Source: Burkholderiales bacterium
Lineage (GTDB): Bacteria; Pseudomonadota; Gammaproteobacteria; Burkholderiales; SG8-39
Assembly (NCBI GenBank): GCA_027457185.1
Contig: DAIDTN010000140.1
Coordinates: 1-6,220 of the forward strand
Direction of reading: 5' to 3'
Length of the DNA: 6,220 nt
This document shows positions 5,970-6,220 of the stretch, one piece after another (positions within the stretch are counted from its first letter, which is position 1; every line of letters starts with the position of its first letter). The notes under the pieces were generated by a model that searched no databases, was not told where the DNA came from, and saw only the letters and a list, made by a program, of their open reading frames with translations. The position numbers were made by a program, and so were the translations under genes.

Positions 5970-5994
5970 GCGCGGATGCGTTTTCCATCCGTGC
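5970..5994 (+). repeat. Inverted repeat (stem-loop) in the spacer between dnaB and the CDGSH gene
   Basis: GCGCGGATG (5970-5978) pairs with CATCCGTGC (5986-5994), 9 bp with one G-T pair and a 7-nt loop CGTTTTC. The inner core CGGAT-N9-ATCCGT is the same as in the hairpin at 5884-5903, including the 9-nt spacing, and GATTATG just before it (5964-5970) recalls the right box of the dnaB-flanking repeats. It has no downstream T run. The remaining part of the spacer (5995-6059) shows nothing recognisable. Confidence 0.5.
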
Positions 5995-6068
5995 AACATC
6001 GCAACTCCGCAAAATCCAAGGACGCGATTTAAGTCACCACGTGTTGTACGAACCAATCTGGAGGTCTT

Positions 6069-6220
6069 ATGGCTGAACACGCGTGTCCGCAGAAAGTCCC
6101 CTACGTCCTCGAACTGGCCCCTGGCGATTACTGGTGGTGTGCCTGCGGCCAGTCCAAAAACCAGCCGTTCTGCGACGGTTCGCATAAGGGCGGGCCGTTC
6201 ACTCCGGTGAAATTCACCGT
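6069..6220 (+). CDS. CDGSH-type iron-sulfur protein, 3'-truncated by window edge
   Basis: About 50 residues are visible from ATG 6069 before the window ends: MAEHACPQKVPYVLEL, then GDYWWCACGQSKNQPFCDGSHKGGPFTPVKFT. The motif C24-x-C26-x8-C35-D-G-S-H39 is the three-Cys, one-His ligand set of CDGSH proteins, which bind a redox-active, acid-labile [2Fe-2S] cluster. The aromatic YWWCACG lead-in and PFCDGSH are typical of small bacterial members. These are soluble, and no signal peptide or membrane segment precedes the motif here. GGAGG at 6060-6064, 4 nt before ATG, supports the start. Because the 3' end is missing, a second CDGSH motif or a longer architecture cannot be excluded. The biochemical role is unknown: electron transfer or cluster transfer is inferred from the family. 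It is separated from dnaB by 224 nt and probably has its own promoter. Confidence 0.9.
   Translation, partial: MAEHACPQKVPYVLELAPGDYWWCACGQSKNQPFCDGSHKGGPFTPVKFT

Noticed and set aside
5841..6032. 63-codon + strand open frame overlapping the dnaB stop
   Set aside because: It begins inside the dnaB stop region, runs through the long hairpin repeat, has no ribosome binding site of its own and resembles no known protein.
1..6220. CRISPR array, tRNA/rRNA genes, insertion sequence or prophage
   Set aside because: No regularly spaced direct repeats, tRNA cloverleaf, rRNA segment, transposase or phage gene is visible.

Overview
This window is a high-GC stretch of bacterial chromosome with all genes on the + strand. 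Gene content and order (rnr-rlmB, then rpsF-priB-rpsR-rplI, then dnaB) and the protein sequences point to Betaproteobacteria. An ammonia-, iron- or sulfur-oxidising or similar environmental lineage near Nitrosomonadales is plausible, but the order is an inference. PriB encoded between S6 and S18, an S18 with an N-terminal extension, and a 'Cys-minus' S18 core all fit this group.

Layout: (1) 2-1840, RNase R, lacking its 5' end because the window starts inside it, with rlmB 3 nt downstream (1844-2602), forming an RNA-processing/modification pair. (2) 2603-2732, a well-formed sigma70-type promoter and a structured leader that may be the S6:S18 autoregulatory site. It drives rpsF-priB-rpsR-rplI (2733-4219), which ends in a textbook intrinsic terminator (4241-4267). 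(3) A 236-nt intergenic region and then dnaB (4456-5844), the replicative helicase. (4) A 224-nt intergenic region and the start of a small CDGSH iron-sulfur protein gene that runs off the right end (6069-6220).

The genes are ordinary core functions: RNA decay, 23S rRNA methylation, 30S/50S ribosomal proteins, primosome and replicative helicase. No defence, mobile or biosynthetic system is visible. The least ordinary sequence is non-coding. Two related ~75-nt hairpin elements flank dnaB on both sides. They share the outer boxes GCGCGCCAAC and TTATG and the inner TGTTTT/AAAACA arms, but the rest of the stem differs in sequence while still pairing. The downstream spacer also holds a second hairpin with the same CGGAT-N9-ATCCG core and a perfect palindrome, TTGACGTCAA.

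No stretch over 300 nt lacks a gene. The two longest spacers (4220-4455 and 5845-6068) are described under their elements.
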